From Luzula sylvatica (Eukaryota; Streptophyta; Magnoliopsida; Poales; Juncaceae): a stretch of 64,000 bases of DNA. Positions 32,626 through 45,404 of this stretch are shown one piece after another (position 1 is the stretch's first letter; each line of letters begins with the position of its first letter). Position numbers and translations under genes: made by a program. The stretch lies in assembly GCA_946800325.1 (NCBI GenBank), contig OX326957.1, positions 60,719,070 to 60,783,069 on the forward strand, given 5' to 3'. The notes beneath the pieces were generated by a model. It was given only the letters and a program-made list of their open reading frames with translations, was not told the DNA's origin and ran no database searches.

Positions 32626-33193
32626 GTTTTCTGTCAGATTTGCATAATCTTATTATGCATCCAATCGTTTCAACGAACGCGTACGTTCATCTATCCCCAT
32701 GTGTACAATCTACTAGTTGATCTATAACTTATATCCTTCAAATATAACATACAATAATTATTTTATTAAACTTAATATATGCTAAAAAAAATTGTAGAAT
32801 TTTTTTTAAATTAGTAATTTTTTTAATTACTACATATCTAAATAGAAAGTTATTTTGGTAAAAAAAATTTTAACACCATCAATGGTTTGTTTTAATTTCT
32901 ATAAGGGGTATTTGAAAATTAAAGTTGATAGAAGAATTTTTTTTTAAGTTTCCAAAAAATAGGGAGTTTTTTATAATATCCACAAAATTTAGGAATTTTT
33001 TTGACAACTTCCCATATTTAGTTGAGAAAAAAAAAACTTAATGAACTTGGTCCACCGTAGACCAAAATTCTCGTATCTTTTACAATACTTGGTTTATATG
33101 CACCACGTCCAAATGAAGAACCGATTAATTTGAACCTTTTGATCAAAAATCAAAGGATCCTTTAGTGATGATGTAGCATTCTCTTGAAGCAAG

Positions 33194-33195
<2 letters not shown>

Positions 33196-33240
<45 letters not shown>
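33196..33240. repeat. (TA)n microsatellite
   Basis: About 22 TA units in AT-rich spacer. Confidence 0.9.
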
Positions 33241-33242
<2 letters not shown>

Positions 33243-34030
33243 GTAGTATTACTTGTTTTTTTTATAATAAACGTATTATATATATATGTAAAATAGTTCA
33301 AACTCAGGCGAACATGCCGGTTCAAGTTCTACTCAAGTTCTTTCGAGCTATCTAAAAGCTAGTTATTTTTAAGTAATTTCTAAACAATTTTCGAACCAAC
33401 AATGAGTTAGAAACTCAAGTAGAGCTTGTACTATTTTCGATTGTACTATTGTAGCTGTTCACTTTTATTTTTGAAAAACTAAATTTGAGTATACCATTAG
33501 CTAGACAACATAAAGACACAAGAGCTTGATTGGATGCACTAGTTTTTTTTAGTATAAGACGGTTAAGTTCTAAAATTTATCGTATAGAATAAAAAGTTTA
33601 GAGATGTTATGTTTGGATGTAATTAATTTTTTTTCTGGAAGTATTGTTTTAAGAATTTACTTGTACTATTTTATATAATATAATATGATCATGGTAGCTG
33701 CAGTGAAGTTGGCATGGGTATCAACGTCTAAATCCACAGGAAACATGATTTTTTTTTGAGAAAAATAGAATAGGTTTTTACACCCTACTTCTATTGAGAT
33801 TTTGAGGTATAACCCTAATAATAAAATTCCTTAAATACCCCTATTCAGTATTCACTACTTATACTACTTTTGTAACTGCACTATAATTCCAGGATATTAA
33901 AATCCTAGGAACTGAAATGCTAGAAACTGAAATACTAGAGACTATTTTCCCTTAATTCTATGTGACCTAGGTATAAATACCCTTCAGAAAAGACTAGAAC
34001 CATTTCCTCTCTTTATTCACTTATACTGAT
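33241..34030. other. Intergenic, nothing recognised
   Basis: AT-rich spacer with no long frame, no TIR pair and no RNA gene I can support. Confidence 0.4.
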
Positions 34031-34039
34031 CATGACATG

Positions 34040-34350
34040 AACCATGATTTAATACAATATATATAATATATATATTGTAATATTCTATAATAATATAACA
34101 TATTATAATATAGTATAGTGTTATAAATTATAGTATAATATAATATAATATAGTGTCATAAATTATAATATAATCTAATATAAATAATATATTTATTGTA
34201 ATGTATTAATTATGTTGTAATATAAAATAGTGTAATAAATTATAATATAATCTAAATAATTTATTTATCGTAATGTATTAGTTATGTTGTAATATAATAT
34301 AATGTAATAAATTATGTCATGCTATAATATAATATTTTTTATTATTAAAA
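34040..34350. repeat. Imperfect AT-rich tandem repeats
   Basis: Repeated phrases ATAAATTATAATATAATC and TAATATAATATAGTGT with units of about 60 bp. No GC-containing core. Confidence 0.7.
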
Positions 34351-37300
34351 TACTTTAAAAATTATCATAATTAGTTAATAATATATATGATGTTGTTCAA
34401 TACTTCAATTTACCATAATGAAAAGTTACTACAAAATACTTGACAAAAAAACTGAGTTTTCTATTTTTATTCTTTTATATACACAATAGTATAGAAATTA
34501 TCAACTAAAAATTCCTCACAAATCCTAAATAATATCCAAAGTAAATATTTGGAAAACTTTTACTATTCTACGTTGGAGGCTTAAGAGACCTAAATGCCTA
34601 AGGACAGTCTTAAATTCAATATTCAATATAAATATAAATATAAATCCTAAGCTTGACGACCCACATATTTTCAAGTGGGTCCTTGTATGCCCCCATTAGA
34701 ACCTTCTCGGGATTGTGCCCCTTCCTCTTTGTCTCAACCAACTTAGAAACACAAGACAACAAATTGTGTTTGCGTTTGAATACTTTACAATAATATATAG
34801 CAACAATTATAGTGCCGTTCATTCCATGATCAAGCACCGTGATTTAATGAAAGATAGATGGTTGAAATGGATAAACGTGACTTGGTTTACAGAAAATCCG
34901 AGTGCAAATAATTGAGGCCACCCAAATCAGGTATTCATCATCACGATTCAATGCTGAGACCAAAATAATGATGGTTTTTTTATTTATGTTGAGACCAAAT
35001 TAGTGGAGCATGATAATTAGAATTTTTAGGTGGTCTGGAACCCGAAGGAAACATATCACCACTCAAATATTTAAATATCATCACTCGAATGTTTCATTGC
35101 TCCATATGTTTATGGTGCTCATTTTCATAGCTACCAAGTACCATGTATATGGTAGCATGATAGGTTGCTAGCACGTTACTTATGTAGCACTGTTCTTCTC
35201 TACTCCTTTTTGACCAGTCGTCCTCGTTTCATTCCAACTCGGATTAAAGCAGTTTTTCCCTCAAAGAAAGGACCAAAAAATATGAGAGAGATGAGAGAGA
35301 GAGAGGCATGATATAAAGAGCAAAAGAGAAACTCATCCATCTCCTTGGATCCCCCACTAAATCTACGAGAAGTGCATTCAATCATGAGTTGCTTTGTTTG
35401 TATCTGCGAGTATCTTTGCATGCAGCTCAGACTCCAGATCCGAGGTTTTCAATTTACATCCCTTACTTTCATGCAAAACTCTTAAACCCTAAACCCTAAA
35501 TTTAGCGAAGTTATAGGCTTTGAATCTAAGTATAGCCCTTTCTCTCTCTTCATTTTGATGTCTCACATGGATCGAAGGATATCAAAGGCGAAAAATGAAA
35601 AGAAAAGGGATTGGAGAGAGACCGGAATGAAACTAAAGAAAACAAAGTCTCTGCCAAAAGACCCTGAGTTGTAGAAACTTTGTCTCCAAGAGAAAAAGGA
35701 ATATTTAGGAATATAAAGGATCACTTTGAAGAGAACGTAAGAAATATGTTCCGAAGAGCAAATGGACATATTTACATAAATTTCGATCATTACTTAGGCT
35801 CAAATCTAGCCTCTTCAAATTCAAAATTTTATGTTCAGTAAGAAAAGTACTTCTATGAATCTTTTCTTGTTGGAAAAAATACTTCTAATCACTGAATTGT
35901 AGTTCTGATGTAAATCCTTATATTCTGCGTTGTGTATGGGTGCGTGAGAATTGTCGAAAGAGAGTTCTATTCTGCCATGCTGTCATACTAAAGCACTCAA
36001 AGAGCGCGATTATCAGAACTACCGTCTTTACGCTTTAAATTCATAACACAATTAGTGTCAATAATACGCATCCTTTGCCAAAAGCTTGTCTTTTTGATGT
36101 TCTCCAATTAAAAGTCCTAAATCAACTTCATTAAAAGACTAAAACGAAATAGCAGAAACCATTTTTTTCCAAAGAAGGAATCCATTAATTAAAGAGATAG
36201 GACATGTATGGGCCCTTTAGTTACTCCTTCGATCTTATCTTAATACCATCATATTAGACACGCCGCACATAAGAACACCACGTACAAAGTCACGCAAAAT
36301 GATGTGGCGCACGAATATTTGTGGAACTAGCCACGCAAGGACAAAATATCACTTTGATAAGTTTTATTCTATTGTGCATGGTATTTGTGTGAGATACACA
36401 ACACTTTCAGTCTTAATATGGTAGTCTCACTCATCGTTGCGTCTACGATTGATTATTTAGGCCGAGATTGATTTGAACAAGACAAATTTTTCTTTTACTA
36501 TATGTTAACATACTACGTTATTCAACCTTTAAATTTATCTTTGGTGGGTTAATTATAATCTCTTAATTAATGGTCCCTCCTTCCTTTAAAGAACCTGTCT
36601 AGCTACCTTTAATTTAGTGATGTCTCACCGCATCTAAAATAGAGTAAAACTTGAACTATTACTCTGTACTGTATCCATTAAAAGATGAACCCTAAATCCA
36701 AGTGGTAAACTTAAAGTAGGAACCATGTAACATTACCCTAATAAACATATAATATTAATTAGGGTTTAACAATAAAAAACGTCTCGTTTGTTTGTTTCTT
36801 GATGCTAGTTCAAGATTACTTTCATAAATCCTACAATGTATTATTTTAATTCTCAAACCATATACGACAAAGACCATACTTATACTTAAGATCAGTTGAA
36901 TTGCTTTTAATTAAGTGCGACTATATATCTTTTTGAGGAATCTCAAGCATTCATCTTTAAGTGCTAAAAGACTAAGAGATGCTTAGCTTTATTTTCCGTG
37001 TTAAGCTTTTCACACCCCCACTATATATTATACTTTCTAAAGATTAGAATTTTGAGTTTATAATTGTAATCCAAAGCAAAGGGGAAAAAGGGACCTCTTT
37101 TTTAAATGGCATCACAATGTATTAAAAGTAGCGAGCTTTTGATATATATTTCTTAAGGAAGATACTCCTTTTACCTTTCTAAAGTGAAACCTCCTTTGCA
37201 CAATCCTCAAGTTTTGAATCAAACCCTAATTCCACATCATATATCTCAGCTCTCATAAATTGGATGATTAGCTCTATTACTGAATATGAGATAGAGGTCT

Positions 37301-37925
37301 TAATTTAACCAATTCGTGTCTAGATCAGAGTTTAATCTGATATGTGACAGTAAAATTTTGTGCAGTATATGTTAATAATTGTAGATTTATGTAACATGGT
37401 ACTGTAAAGAAATAAATTTTTTTACATATTAATACAAAACAGAAGGCTGAGCTCTGGGCCGCCCTACTTCAAAAAAAAAATTGTGCAGTGATATAATTTT
37501 ATTTTTATATAAATATATATGGACAAAATTTAAAATCAATTAGATTAAACTCTACAAATGGGAACGAAAACCCTACAAATGGGAACAAGATTATTTATAA
37601 AAGTCACGTACTACAAGCCAGTTAGGTTCTATTTGTCTGATGTAAATCAAACGAACTATTTGAACAAAAATATTCAACAGAATAAAAGGCTCCATTTGTT
37701 TGAATAACTTGAGGTAGAGAAAACACATCCAAAATGCTGAGTACTACAAATGTGAAAGTGTTTCCTTAGTACTTGATTGACAAGACAATCTCTAAGCACA
37801 TATTCTACAATACAAACGAACTAAAACAAGAATAACAAAAAAGAACATGATTCAGATAAGCTTCCTAAAACCAAACAAAAAAATACAAAAAAAAAAAAGA
37901 TTAAGCTAGCAATCAAAATAACAAA
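34351..37925. other. Long intergenic stretch, nothing assigned
   Basis: I checked both strands for family words, tRNA boxes and TIRs. Open frames at 34616-34837, 35200-35421 and 35563-35790 are short, AT-rich and unlike any protein I know. Two CCCTAAA repeats lie near 35486-35500. The last few hundred bases are the 3' flank of the SMXL gene. Confidence 0.45.
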
Positions 37926-40635
37926 TCACAAATCCTCAGGTAATCTAAAGAACAACGCTTGATCTACTGCTTGGAGAAGTCCAACATCACTAATGTCACA
38001 TTCCTCGACTAATTCATCTTCTAAACTAAGATTCAAATCAAGAGAAGAACTAGAACTATTTTCCTTCTCGTGGTCTTCCTCCTTCGACTCCTTACTCTCG
38101 ACCTTCTTCTTCGATGGAGGCGAACAAGCCCTAGACCTTGAATCAAAAGTTTCACAACTCAGTATGACAATGGCATCACCAAGGCTTACACTATCCCCTT
38201 TGTCATTTCGTATTCTCCCTTTCTCAATAGCCTCTTTCATTTCCGCTTGACCACAGTAATCCACTTGTTCGAAATCCTCCATCAATATAACACGGTGAGG
38301 GTTTTCTTGAAGGATTTCAAAAAGTCTCTCAAGATAACCCTGATTTGTTTCTAACCTAACTCTTTTGTTTGGACGGTTGTCATCTTCGGTCGAACCGGAT
38401 CGAGTTGACAAACATGCGTTAAATCCAATCAACACAAAGTTGTTGCGATGAGATCCAAAAACTAGGGTTGCAAGCTCTCTAGCAATCCTCTTTTTTCCTT
38501 CATTATCACCACCTTGAAAAAACAGCCACGTCTCCTCCTTATCTCTAACTTGGTTTGATTTGTCCTTCCTCCAAACCATGCCGGAGCGGCATTGCAGAAC
38601 AATACTCGCTATATCGGGTATAATATCCTTTTGCCAGGGAACTGTCTTCTCTAATTCATTGCATAGGACCTTTAGATTCTCTGCATTGAGCTCCTTGAAC
38701 TTGGGAAGGCACTCTCCCTCCATTGTGTTTGTGCCACTCGAAGAACTTGGACTAGGGTTAGAGTTAGGGTTAGAGTTCAGTTTTAGACTTGCACATGGTT
38801 CGAGTCTCATTTCACTGTTAGACCTCCATGGATGCTTGGCTTCGAGATTAAGCATCCAAGGCTGATGATTGCGTTGCAAAGTGGAATATCTATGGGTTAA
38901 AGATGATAAAGATGATGTAGGAGAGATGGAGGTGAAATTTAGGGTCATTTCTGATGTGCGGCCACAAAATGGGCTCCATTTCTTGCAAGCCTCTTTTTGT
39001 TCATTGGATGCCTACACAAAGAATAATATGAATATACAAAAATATAAACAAGTTTGAATTATAAGATGCTCACATGCTTCTTTGCATGAATATAGATAAG
39101 TATGAATTATTACCTCAGTTGATCTTCCATTCTCTTCTTTGTATTTGTGAAGCCATGCAGGGAGATTAGATGTCATCGTGTTGCGATTAGTGCAAGAAGG
39201 GTTTGCGCGGCTTTCATGATCACCATAACAAGTGAGTTGACTCTCGGCACAACTTGATCCAATTCCGTTACAATCTCGGACTTTCAATTTACACGCAGAA
39301 TCGCTGCAAAAATAAAGTGAGCTAATTCGATTCATCATGAAGTTCAAAGACTGAGATGAACAAAAATAAGTGCTAGTGAAAGCATGTACATAACAAAAAG
39401 AATCAAGCATGCGAGTTTCAGTACCTATCAAAAGTTAGGCTCAGACCAAGGCCTCGAGCAGGAATAGTGAAATCATGAAGACCCCAAAGAGTTTCCAGGG
39501 ACGGGTTGCCACTCCTGCACTTGATATAATCTTGGGACGTACCGACTCCGATGAACCAAATTTTTTCTCCTCCGTTAAACGTACCAAAAACCAAACTTCT
39601 TATCTCCATAACTACACGCTCAATAGGACAATTGTAGCTATTTCTCCCTTTAACTACATGACCGGCCCAAAATTCTGAGATCCATTTAAGATCCTCTAAT
39701 ACTAACACAACCCCTTTTCCATATGAATAACTCTTAACAAAGCTTTTGATCTCTCCAAGCTTTTGGTCTACCTCTTCTCTAATTAAATTCCTAAATGATG
39801 ATACTTGAAAGTTTATGAAGTTCAAACCGTTGATACCTTCATTAACCTCCCCTTTCTTAATTCTATCGATAACAATTCTCACGACTCCTTCAGTGGAGGC
39901 CAAGCTCTCTCCTACTACTACGACTCTTCTCTTTCTCCCGTTAGATAGACAGTCTAACACACTCATCACATCCTCACTTCTGACTTGCTCTAAAAGGATG
40001 GACTTGGTTTCGTGAGAAGGTGAGATAACATCAGGATTGTTGTAATTGTTAGGATTAGGGTTAGGGTTAGGGTTAGGGTTTGGGGAAGTGGTGGTGCTTT
40101 TTGGGCATGCCTCCTCCACATGGCTTTTCACCTGGGTGCTTGAGAAACCAGCCTCTCTCATGACCCGACTAACACTAGGATCATCGAGTATTGAAACTAT
40201 TAGTTGCTCGAGCTCGATTTTTATAGTAAGCACCGGCTGTTGTTGTTGGGTATCCGTCGACCCTCCACGTCGTTGATTTGCCTGAGCCCTTTTGAACGCT
40301 GCAACTAGGGCATTTGAAAGGGTTATCGGAGGATTGAAATGGTGATGACCATGCATATGGCTATGAGGGGAAAGTATAGGTGATGCCGAGGCAGGTAGAC
40401 GATTTAGGGCTACGTTGAAACAAAGCTCTAGCGCTTTGCATTGGAGGGGATGAGAGTGTGATTTTAAACATGAAGCTCGTAGTAGACCCGTTGTTGATGA
40501 GAGCATGGTACTTGCCACATGAAGTGGGGTTACTTGTGCATGGCCGCGTCGCCTAGCTAGGGTTACGGCTAGTTTTACAGTTTCGGTTGCTTCGGGTGTG
40601 AGCGATTGTTGCACCGTGCAACCTCCGGCTCTCAT
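37926..40635 (-). CDS. SMXL4/5: SMAX1-like protein of the SMXL4/5 type (Clp-ATPase-like)
   Basis: Three exons: 40635-39425, 39303-39114 and 39011-37926, GT-AG introns, phases fit; 828 residues. Start MRAGGCTVQQSLTPEATETV is the double Clp-N domain of SMXL proteins. The first ATPase-like part has no proper Walker A (GESLASTEGVV). The second has HRVILMEDFEQVDYC and DAIVILSCETFDSRSRACS. Near the end lies the EAR repressor motif LDLNLSL (about residues 778-784), which recruits TOPLESS co-repressors. The RGKT degron seen in SMXL6/7/8 is not present. That, with the wording of the C-terminal domain, points to the SMXL4/5 clade, nuclear regulators of phloem formation not controlled by strigolactone. 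Somewhat shorter than the Arabidopsis proteins as I remember them. Asn-Pro repeats at two places come from telomere-like DNA. Confidence 0.92.
40052..40082 (-). repeat. Telomere-like repeat inside SMXL coding sequence
   Basis: Four or more GGGTTA units on the plus strand; on the coding strand they read AACCCT and give Asn-Pro repeats at about residues 186-196. A degenerate second stretch is at about 38756-38782. Confidence 0.85.
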
Positions 40636-42464
40636 ATTTAATTATTAGGGTTTGATAGGGTTTTGGGTAGATTAGGGTTTGAACGGAAAGAAGAGGAGAG
40701 TGAAGAGAGGTGTGTATGTGGAAGTGGCCGAGTGCTTTATAGTTGGTTCTGTGAGTGGTGTGATATTTGAGTGGAGTGGTAGCTACGGATGAGATTATAT
40801 GGATGTGGATTTGAAGGGATTGTGCTTTGCTTGTTGAGGAGGTTAATTTTTTTTTGGAGGGACCGAGTTAATTAAAGGGGATTTTGTAGAGGCAAAAGGG
40901 TGCTGTACTGTAGTGACAAAAGGATACAAAGGTACCTCAGCTTTGCATATTTCTCTCTCTCTCACACACACACATACACACACAAGAAATACAATCTATA
41001 TTGATTTAACTCCTATTTCTTTTCTTGTTTAAACAGATAAACTCCTATTTCTTTCTGTAAAAATTAGGTTGATAATGTAGAAAGCTTAAAATGTTTCTAG
41101 CATTTTCTCTCACTATTTTTTAGGTCACCCTGAATGCTAGGCATAAAATAGTTAATACTTACTTAGCTAGTGTAACTAATTGCTCAAGCCAACCAACATT
41201 TCAAAATGCTTTACAAGCATTCGATAGTCACGATCAATAATCAAGGCTATTTTAGTTAAATTTTGGATAAGTTAGCGCCAAAAAGGGGTCAAAAGAAGCC
41301 TTTATCATCTGAACAGCAAAAGTACAAGGTTAATTAAGTATCATGAACAAAGATTCAAATACGTATACATGTATATTTTATTTTATGTAGCTAAATCGAT
41401 GAATAAAATAGAAGCGAGTGTTGAGTGAAAAGAAGTGGAATAGGAAATGGGATTCCCGACAAGTATGATTTGCGATTTAATTTGTGATGCTTTTAATTTG
41501 TGAGTGATCGATGATGATCTGATGTGTCCTGTGACCTCTCATCTTTTAACAAGGCCCGCTCATAAAATCCTTCCTCATTTTTCTTTCATAGTACTTATAC
41601 ATATTTGCCCTTACAAGACTATGAAAATACTAAAAAAATGAATGGAAAAGAGGGGAGGGGAGGAAAAGAACTCGTATAGTATGTAACAACCAATTATTGG
41701 TACTGACTAATAGCGTGAGTGGTACCGGACAAAGTAGACAAGCCAGTTTATCTGCATGTAGTACCGTACCAGCATCAACGGTACGCACCGAACAACAAAT
41801 AGTAGATAATTGTTTTTTTTTGTTTTTTTTTTATTTCAAGCAGGCGAATTGCATGTTGAAGAAATATTGAAAAATGATGTTCTGTGGTATAATCTTCCCT
41901 TCGGATTAAAAAAAGTATTTTGAAAAAGTATTTAATTGATTATTAATGGTATGCTAAAATAAAAAAAACTAGTTATTTTTTGAAGTATGATAGTGCCTAT
42001 CGAAATTTCCATTAGAAAAATGAAAAATAAATTTCATAACATGAAAAAAAAGAAAAAAAAATACTTTTTGTGTGAATAATAACTAGCGATTTAATAACTA
42101 TATATTAGCTTCGTTGCATGTCGATCGTGCTAGAACCATGCACGGTGTTCTTCTGCCATCAAAAATTATTTTGTTTCTTTCTTTCCAAAGTGCCTAACAT
42201 CCTATCATTATTGCACAATGGCCTTTTTTTTGTTTCGTCGCCAAGCCATTTTCTCCGATTTCTCTATTCTCTCAATAAATGATTCATTCGGAGCATTTCT
42301 GGCAGGTTAAGCGAGCTAAATAGCTTTTTTCAGAAGTTATTCGCATAGGGACAAATAATGAACATATGGTATATGTTGATTCTAGGAACCGTCGACCACA
42401 TAGTTTGCAACGATTATTATATGTTCATCTACTTTTATGTAAATTTTCAGCACTAGCAGTTTAT
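40636..42464. other. SMXL upstream region and spacer
   Basis: The first 350 bp should contain the SMXL promoter and leader; a CT/CA repeat lies at about 40954-40985. Beyond that AT-rich spacer, no gene seen. Confidence 0.45.
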
Positions 42465-43607
42465 TCAATATTAGGAGAATACTCGCGCTACGCGGCGAGC
42501 ATGTAAATTATGTTTTTTCATTGTAATACAATTATATATTTGTATAATAATATTAATAATATCATCTGAAAATAAAATTATTTGAATTCATTTATCTATG
42601 ATTATTCATATGTTTTACAATTATTTTACATAATGATAACAACAAATTTCATTTTTTTTAGTCAAATAATAATACTCATATTAGTGTCATTATACAATAA
42701 TATATAAGAATAAGATATAATACAATTTTACGAAAAACGTAACAACAAATATGATATCATTGTTCACAATATTTCATACAATATAAAATATTAAAATAAT
42801 GAATCATACAACATATGTAGTAGCACATTATTAATTATATATAGTAATAATTTTTATTGATTCAAATGCCATGGAAAATATAAAATAATATAAAACTTAA
42901 TAGTGGAAGTAATTTAATAAATAATATCAAAATTTAATTTATAATAAACATAAATACAAAGTATTTTATATCATATGATTTTTTTATTTTACATTTTGTA
43001 AAATAACAATACAATTTGATAGGTGTTTATAAGTTTAAAAAGTTATTTAGATGGATAAACTTTTTTTAATTCTATTATTTTTTGAAAAAGTTTTGTTTGC
43101 TTAAAAACACAAATATAATCTACTTAGTATTATATGAGATTCTTATTGTTATAATTTTTTAAAAAATAAATAATAATACTTAAAAATTCTATTATGCAAA
43201 TAAAATCTTTAAAAATATATTATGTAAATGTGTATTTTTTGCATTGCATTTTCTTACATAATATCTTTACAAATTGAAATTATGAAAAATGGTATGTATG
43301 AACTATGCTAATATGGATGTCAAAATAAAGAGAAAAATAAAATGACTATATTTGATGGGTTTATAAAATTAAATTTCCAAAATAATACTAATACATGTTG
43401 TATTTTTTATAATATTACATATTAAATTATTAGTATTTCATATATAAACTTTTCATATTCCATTGCATTCACATTTGATCATAAAATCTTATGTGAAATG
43501 TTGAACAATTGATTAGACTTGGTCTAATATGATTCTAACCAATAATAATATGCCACATCATTAATATAAACCCTAAACCCTAAACCCTAAATCCTAAATA
43601 ATGTACA

Positions 43608-44249
43608 CCATGTTTTAAGCATTCTTAGAAAGCCACTACTACAAAAAGTAATATTAGCTACGAAAATCTTAGCGACAAAGTAAATTTTGTTACTGTATGA
43701 CATTGTTAGCGACTGATATTTGTTTGTCCCAAAACTAAAAAAATTATTGGGACGAATATTTTTTTTTGCTACTAAGTTGGTCACAATACATGATTAAATT
43801 TATAAGTCTATATATTTTGTGACCAGAATATTGTCGTAAAATGATTGACATATAAACTGCCAAGTAATTGGGACCAAATTTGGTCGTTGTTTACTGACAT
43901 ATATGTTTAATGTATAACACGTTATAAGTTCATACTTTTTTTTATAATGTTAAAATATAATTTAGACATGTTATAGTCTTAATTTGGAAAATATTAATTC
44001 CTAGCATTTAAATTATTTTTCAATTTATTTTCAGTTTTCAATTGAACTAATATGTGATGAAAATTAGGATGGAAATTTTGACTTTATTTTTTATTTTATA
44101 CTTGACAAAATATTGGAGGGAACTTTCCCTCCAATATTTAGTCCCTAAATTTTTTTTCCAAGATTATTTAGTCCCTAACACGTCAGTCGCTAAATAATTT
44201 TGTAGGGTGATGTGGCTTTTTAAGAATGCTTAAAACATGCTTAAAACCC
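43608..44249. mobile_element. CACTA-like or other TIR element
   Basis: Left CATGTTTTAAGCATTCTTAG and right CTTTTTAAGAATGCTTAAAA are parts of a near-perfect 28-bp inverted repeat ending at GCCAC / GTGGC. Directly inside the left arm is CACTACTACAAAAAG and, near the right arm, TTTTGTAGGGTG, like CACTA ends. Inner GCGACAAA / TCGCTAAA words are also typical of CACTA subterminal repeats. I could not find a clean 3-bp TSD. Confidence 0.5.
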
Positions 44250-44344
44250 CGGGGTTGCCTTGCGCCTTTTTGGCTTTCGATTGAATACCCAACTCTAAGT
44301 ATACCTATGGGTGCGTCATGACAGTGCTTATTGTGCGTCATGAC

Positions 44345-45404
44345 TGTTGGGTAGCGGCGTCACTACCGAGCCCCGCGCAGCGGATTGAGGAGCCCGGTCC
44401 GACCCGATCTCGAGGATCACGTCGCCGATCCGAGAGTACAAATCCTAAATCTACATGCAACTACCTATGAATATAACGATTATAGACATAGATTCATACC
44501 ACGTGAAATAGGTCACGGTGACGGGTTGAACGCGTAGTTGCTGCCTTTTCACTGCTCCAATCTTCGGTAACACGCGCGTCCCATTCCCACACAATTTGAC
44601 ACCTTCGATTGAGCTCCGATTTGTCGTATACAACCGGATCGCATCCGATTCGTCATCCATCTTGCTCTATCTTGATCACAATAGAGGATTTCAGGTGAAA
44701 TCCCTCTACTCGTATCCACCTCGAGCTAGCGTCTTTCGGTTACGCGCGATTCCCCTAAAATCGCCGTAAACTTGCTTGAAAACTCCAATCTCTAATGGTG
44801 TTCTTCTCTCTATTTTACTTGTCTCACAAGTATATCTTTTCCTCATAATCCAGATCTAGAATTCATTGGGATGATAGAGAATGAACAGGTTAACATCATA
44901 TATTAACCCCATAATTAATGAGGAATTAATGAGTACAAAGAAAACTGCTAATCTGAAATTTGGATCACAGTCCGTCATGACTGACTAGTCACGGTTACTG
45001 GAAACAGCATTTACTCTTCTAGTTCGTCATGACTGACTATACAGTCCGTCATGAAGCATCTCACAGACTATACAGTCCGTCACGACTGACCATACAGTCC
45101 GTCATGACTGACATACAGTCAGTCATGACTCATACTCACAGATTGGTACATAAAATTCCCTTTGGTCCGTCATGAGTCATGACTGACCAACCAGTCCGTC
45201 ATGACTGACTGTGTATATTTTGTGTAATCTGACAGACTAACTATAGTTCCGTCATGGCTGACACCCAGTCCGTCATGACTGACTATGTTATTTTTGTCAG
45301 ATTTGCATAATCTTAGTATGCATCCAATCGTATCGACGAACGCATACGTTCGTCTATCCTCATGTGTGCAAGCTACTAGTTGATCTATAACTGTATTTCC
45401 TTCA
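44345..45404. mobile_element. Solo LTR C (TGTTGGGTA family), TSD atgac
   Basis: Starts TGTTGGGTAGCGGCG, ends TGTATTTCCTTCA, 1060 bp, flanked by ATGAC at 44340-44344 and 45405-45409. Same family as LTR A and B (shared CCCCGCGCAGCGGATTGAG with A). Array of CATG-core palindromes at about 44970-45290. The flanking halves join to GTGCGTCATGACGCAC, so it landed inside a palindrome of its host LTR. Confidence 0.9.
44970..45290. repeat. Palindrome array (CATG core) in LTR C
   Basis: About ten units, mostly GTCCGTCATGACTGAC, often preceded by ACA or CCA. Confidence 0.9.

Larger units (their letters stand above)
30832..32740. mobile_element. Solo LTR A (TGTTGGGTATCG family), TSD aatat
   Basis: Starts TGTTGGGTATCGATG, ends ATATCCTTCA, flanked by AATAT at 30827-30831 and 32741-32745. 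About 1.0 kb once the nested LTR B is removed. Carries a CATG-core palindrome array split by LTR B (31439-31480 and about 32418-32625). No internal region or second copy beside it, so an LTR-LTR recombination product. Confidence 0.88.
30353..33020. mobile_element. Fold-back (long-TIR) element hosting nested LTRs
   Basis: The left arm (about 30353-30640) and the right arm (about 32760-33020) are inverted copies of each other over roughly 250 bp. Shared words include TTTTTTACCAAAATA, ATATGTAGTAATTA and TTTTCAAATA. The space between the arms is almost entirely a solo LTR (30832-32740). Flanks AATAGAGTT and TATTTAGTT hint at a decayed 9-bp duplication, which would suit a Mutator-like MITE, but this is weak. 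Confidence 0.65.

Noticed and set aside
43566..43590. Interstitial telomere block (CCCTAAA repeats)
   Set aside because: Only about three units, as at 3366 and 35486; such short runs are common in plant spacers.
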